DNA of 64,000 bases from Corydoras sp. C115. Taxonomy: Eukaryota > Chordata > Actinopteri > Siluriformes > Callichthyidae. The notes beneath the pieces are model-generated. The model ran no database searches. It worked only from the letters and a program-made list of their open reading frames with translations, and was not told where the DNA came from. Made by a program: the position numbers and the translations under genes. Positions 61,744 to 64,000 of this stretch are shown piece by piece; the stretch's first letter is position 1; each line of letters begins with the position of its first letter. Where the stretch lies: positions 3,392,501 through 3,456,500 of the forward strand of contig JAFMOC010000019.1 of the NCBI GenBank assembly GCA_019802505.1. Reading direction: 5' to 3'.

Positions 61744-64000
61744 CTATCAGTTTCACAGGCAATACTTCAGTTAAATAGCCTTGAGTATTAAGGGGATATA
61801 ATTGACAAGTGTACAAATTGTCAGAAAAAGAAGCCAGAAAAAAGGAATGATAACATAGGAAAGGAAACAAGGGAAGTATTGAGGGAAGGGAAGAGGAGAG
61901 AGTGAAAGTATGGATGATCAAGTAAGAGAGAGGTTGAACAGTAAGTACAGAGGAAAGAAACAAAGGCTGCATTGTGGTCAGCGAGCATTAATTGCCTGGC
62001 TGGAGGCTGCCAGAGCCAACAGGTGAGAACAGTTTGAAGCCTTCAGGCCTCATTAATCTTGAACAGAGACGAGGTGAAACCTACTCGGTCCTGACGGGAT
62101 AGGCAAGTTCCAGTGCATGGGCAGCCCTAAGTGCACAGAGAGAAATAGATTGATCTTAGGTCTACAGTAAACTGTCTGACTGGACATTTAAAGGGGGGGG
62201 GGGCTGCATTGTTTTTTAATGAATGACTTGGTGCTTTCGATTGTATGGATATGCAAATATAGGCATTAAACATTGTATTGTTTTGCTTTATTACTGAAAT
62301 TATTAATGATCAGCAACTGAACCTTTCAAAAGTGAGAGCTTACCAACATGCCACTGTGCCACCTGCTACTGAGATCATTAAGATATGTATATAAAAACAT
62401 AAGTTAGCAAAAATGTTTGGACATTGAAATCATAAAGACTTGGATCTGTAACTTAAGCCTGTACTCTGTACTGGTTTAAATGATCTAAAACCTCCACTGT
62501 TCCACTTTTAACTCTAACCAGCCATCATGTTAAGAACATCATACAAAGATGTCTAAAAGCCTTTTTTATCAGCAAAACATATGTAATAGTACAACGCTGG
62601 ATTAAAAAGTTTAGCTTTATCATTAACTGTAAGAATGATGTGACAGTTTGAAGTAAATCAAAGTGTAAGTCAGGGATGTTAATGGGTTTTGGAAAACCAC
62701 CAGCTCCTTCTGTCGTGCCAACTGCCGGTCAAATGATGCCACTAAGTAAGAATGTTATAAGTGCTCAGTAATTAGATTATAACCTGATACACTCTTTTCC
62801 ACACCTGACACATTATATTACCATCTGTCTTAGATGAAAGTGAGACTAATGTGACAAGTCCTGATGAAACCGTGGCTCATCATATATCTGTCTTTGTGGC
62901 TGTATCAAAATTCAGAATTAACTCATTATTCTGAGCTGACAAATTCCTATATGCCTTCCTGTCTCATCTGACCGCTTCATTCATCTCTGTTCCCTATCGT
63001 ATCCTCCAATTTCACCCTTAGTCAAACACACAACAAGAACATGAGGTCTACAGCCAAACCTCAAGACCACAAAAGCCGGGAATTACAGTTTGTTTAAATA
63101 CATTTGCACATGTAATAGTATCTCAGTGTTAGGGTTTGGGGTTTATGCTGTGTAATTTGTGTACAGAGAGTTGGCCAAATGTGCTCATGTGTCTGTCCTT
63201 GGAAAATAGCTTTGAGATTCATTAGATTGTAAAAACTGATATGGCATTATTTTTCTTAATCATCTATGTGATTTTGAAAAAAGTCCAAAGAAAAGAATCT
63301 GAATACTAATTAAATGAGCGGTTGGTCAAGCAACAGGTCTGAAATGATGCACTGAGTTTGTGGCAGCTGTTTTTATAAAATTAAATTTGTAGATGTGTGG
63401 TAATAACACAATTATACGATTCAGAATTTTTAAGAGCTAAACAGTAGCAACTTTGTACCTTTTCAATATTAGAGCTAAAGTTTACCCCCTTACCAGTAAC
63501 CCTTCAGTGTCATTGTAAATACATTTTATACAGACAGATACTGTAATGATTTTGTTAAATATAATATTTTCACACTGGGACACAATTATTAACCATGTGC
63601 AATAAATAGAAATTGCTGGATGTTGTAGCTGCTGCCGTGCCATGTTCCTGTCACTGCAGCAAACTCTCCCAACTATCCGTGATTATGGTGGTCAATTCAT
63701 TTGCTCTCTAAATCTAAATCTTTTACAATCTGCATCTGATGAATCTCTGCATTATCTTTCTGAAAAAAGCCTGCAAAGTCAACTTATAAAATAATCCAAT
63801 CACTGAGTTTTGCAGATTTGACCACAAAAAAGGTTTAAACAGAGGCCCTTTTTTTTTTACAACAGTGCAAAATTACATAATTAATTGTTCATATTTTCCT
63901 TCTGGAATAAACATGTTTGGTGTAATCATGGAAAATTATTCAAACCAAATCAGGAAATCGTACAATATTTAATTTATGCTGTTTATTTATAACTTCTGTC
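61421..64000. other. Right end of the gene desert
   Basis: AT-rich, with an interrupted CA microsatellite (61687-61742), a G-run near 62194 and a GC-balanced stretch at 61970-62160. No gene recognised up to the window edge. Confidence 0.5.
61687..61742. repeat. (CA)n microsatellite, interrupted
   Basis: CA repeat of about 56 bases with CCG and TA interruptions in its first third. Confidence 0.95.

Overview
The window is vertebrate nuclear DNA, almost certainly from a teleost fish. The genes are intron-rich with GT-AG splice sites. The introns and flanks carry tRNA-derived SINEs of the DANA/mermaid and V-SINE types, hAT and Tc1-like remnants and many CA/GT microsatellites. I cannot name the species; the SINE type would fit an otophysan fish.

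Three protein-coding genes are supported. bcl7b (+, 1178-4069, 6 exons) encodes a SWI/SNF (BAF) complex subunit. baz1b (+, 7249-18801, 19 exons) encodes the WSTF chromatin protein with WAC, DDT, WHIM, PHD and bromodomain modules. fzd9 (-, 40041-41785, one exon) encodes a Wnt receptor. Their order and orientation match the human Williams-Beuren interval (FZD9, BAZ1B, BCL7B) read in reverse, so this is conserved synteny.

Layout: 1-1000 is repeats (a LINE-like fragment and one SINE nested in another). 1000-4925 is bcl7b. 4930-6480 is a short intergenic stretch with a SINE and a 28-bp minisatellite. 6480-19500 is baz1b with its CpG-rich promoter and several SINEs and a hAT element in introns. 19500-39500 is intergenic DNA with SINEs, a 0.4-kb hAT element and a questionable minus-strand exon. 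39500-42400 is fzd9 and its GC-rich promoter. 42400-64000 is an AT-rich gene desert with microsatellites and decayed Tc1-like pieces, but no SINE of the dominant family.

Each of the three genes needs one extra base to keep its otherwise well-conserved frame, and in each case a one-base-longer homopolymer run would supply it. This looks like a homopolymer-undercall problem in the assembly rather than three pseudogenes. The most interesting protein-level point is that the cysteine matching human WSTF Cys338, linked to its H2A.X tyrosine kinase activity, is alanine here. I did not find a previously undescribed system. The best leads are that substitution, a recent in-frame duplication in the baz1b tail, a SINE that replaced one arm of a hAT element, and candidate conserved noncoding elements around fzd9.
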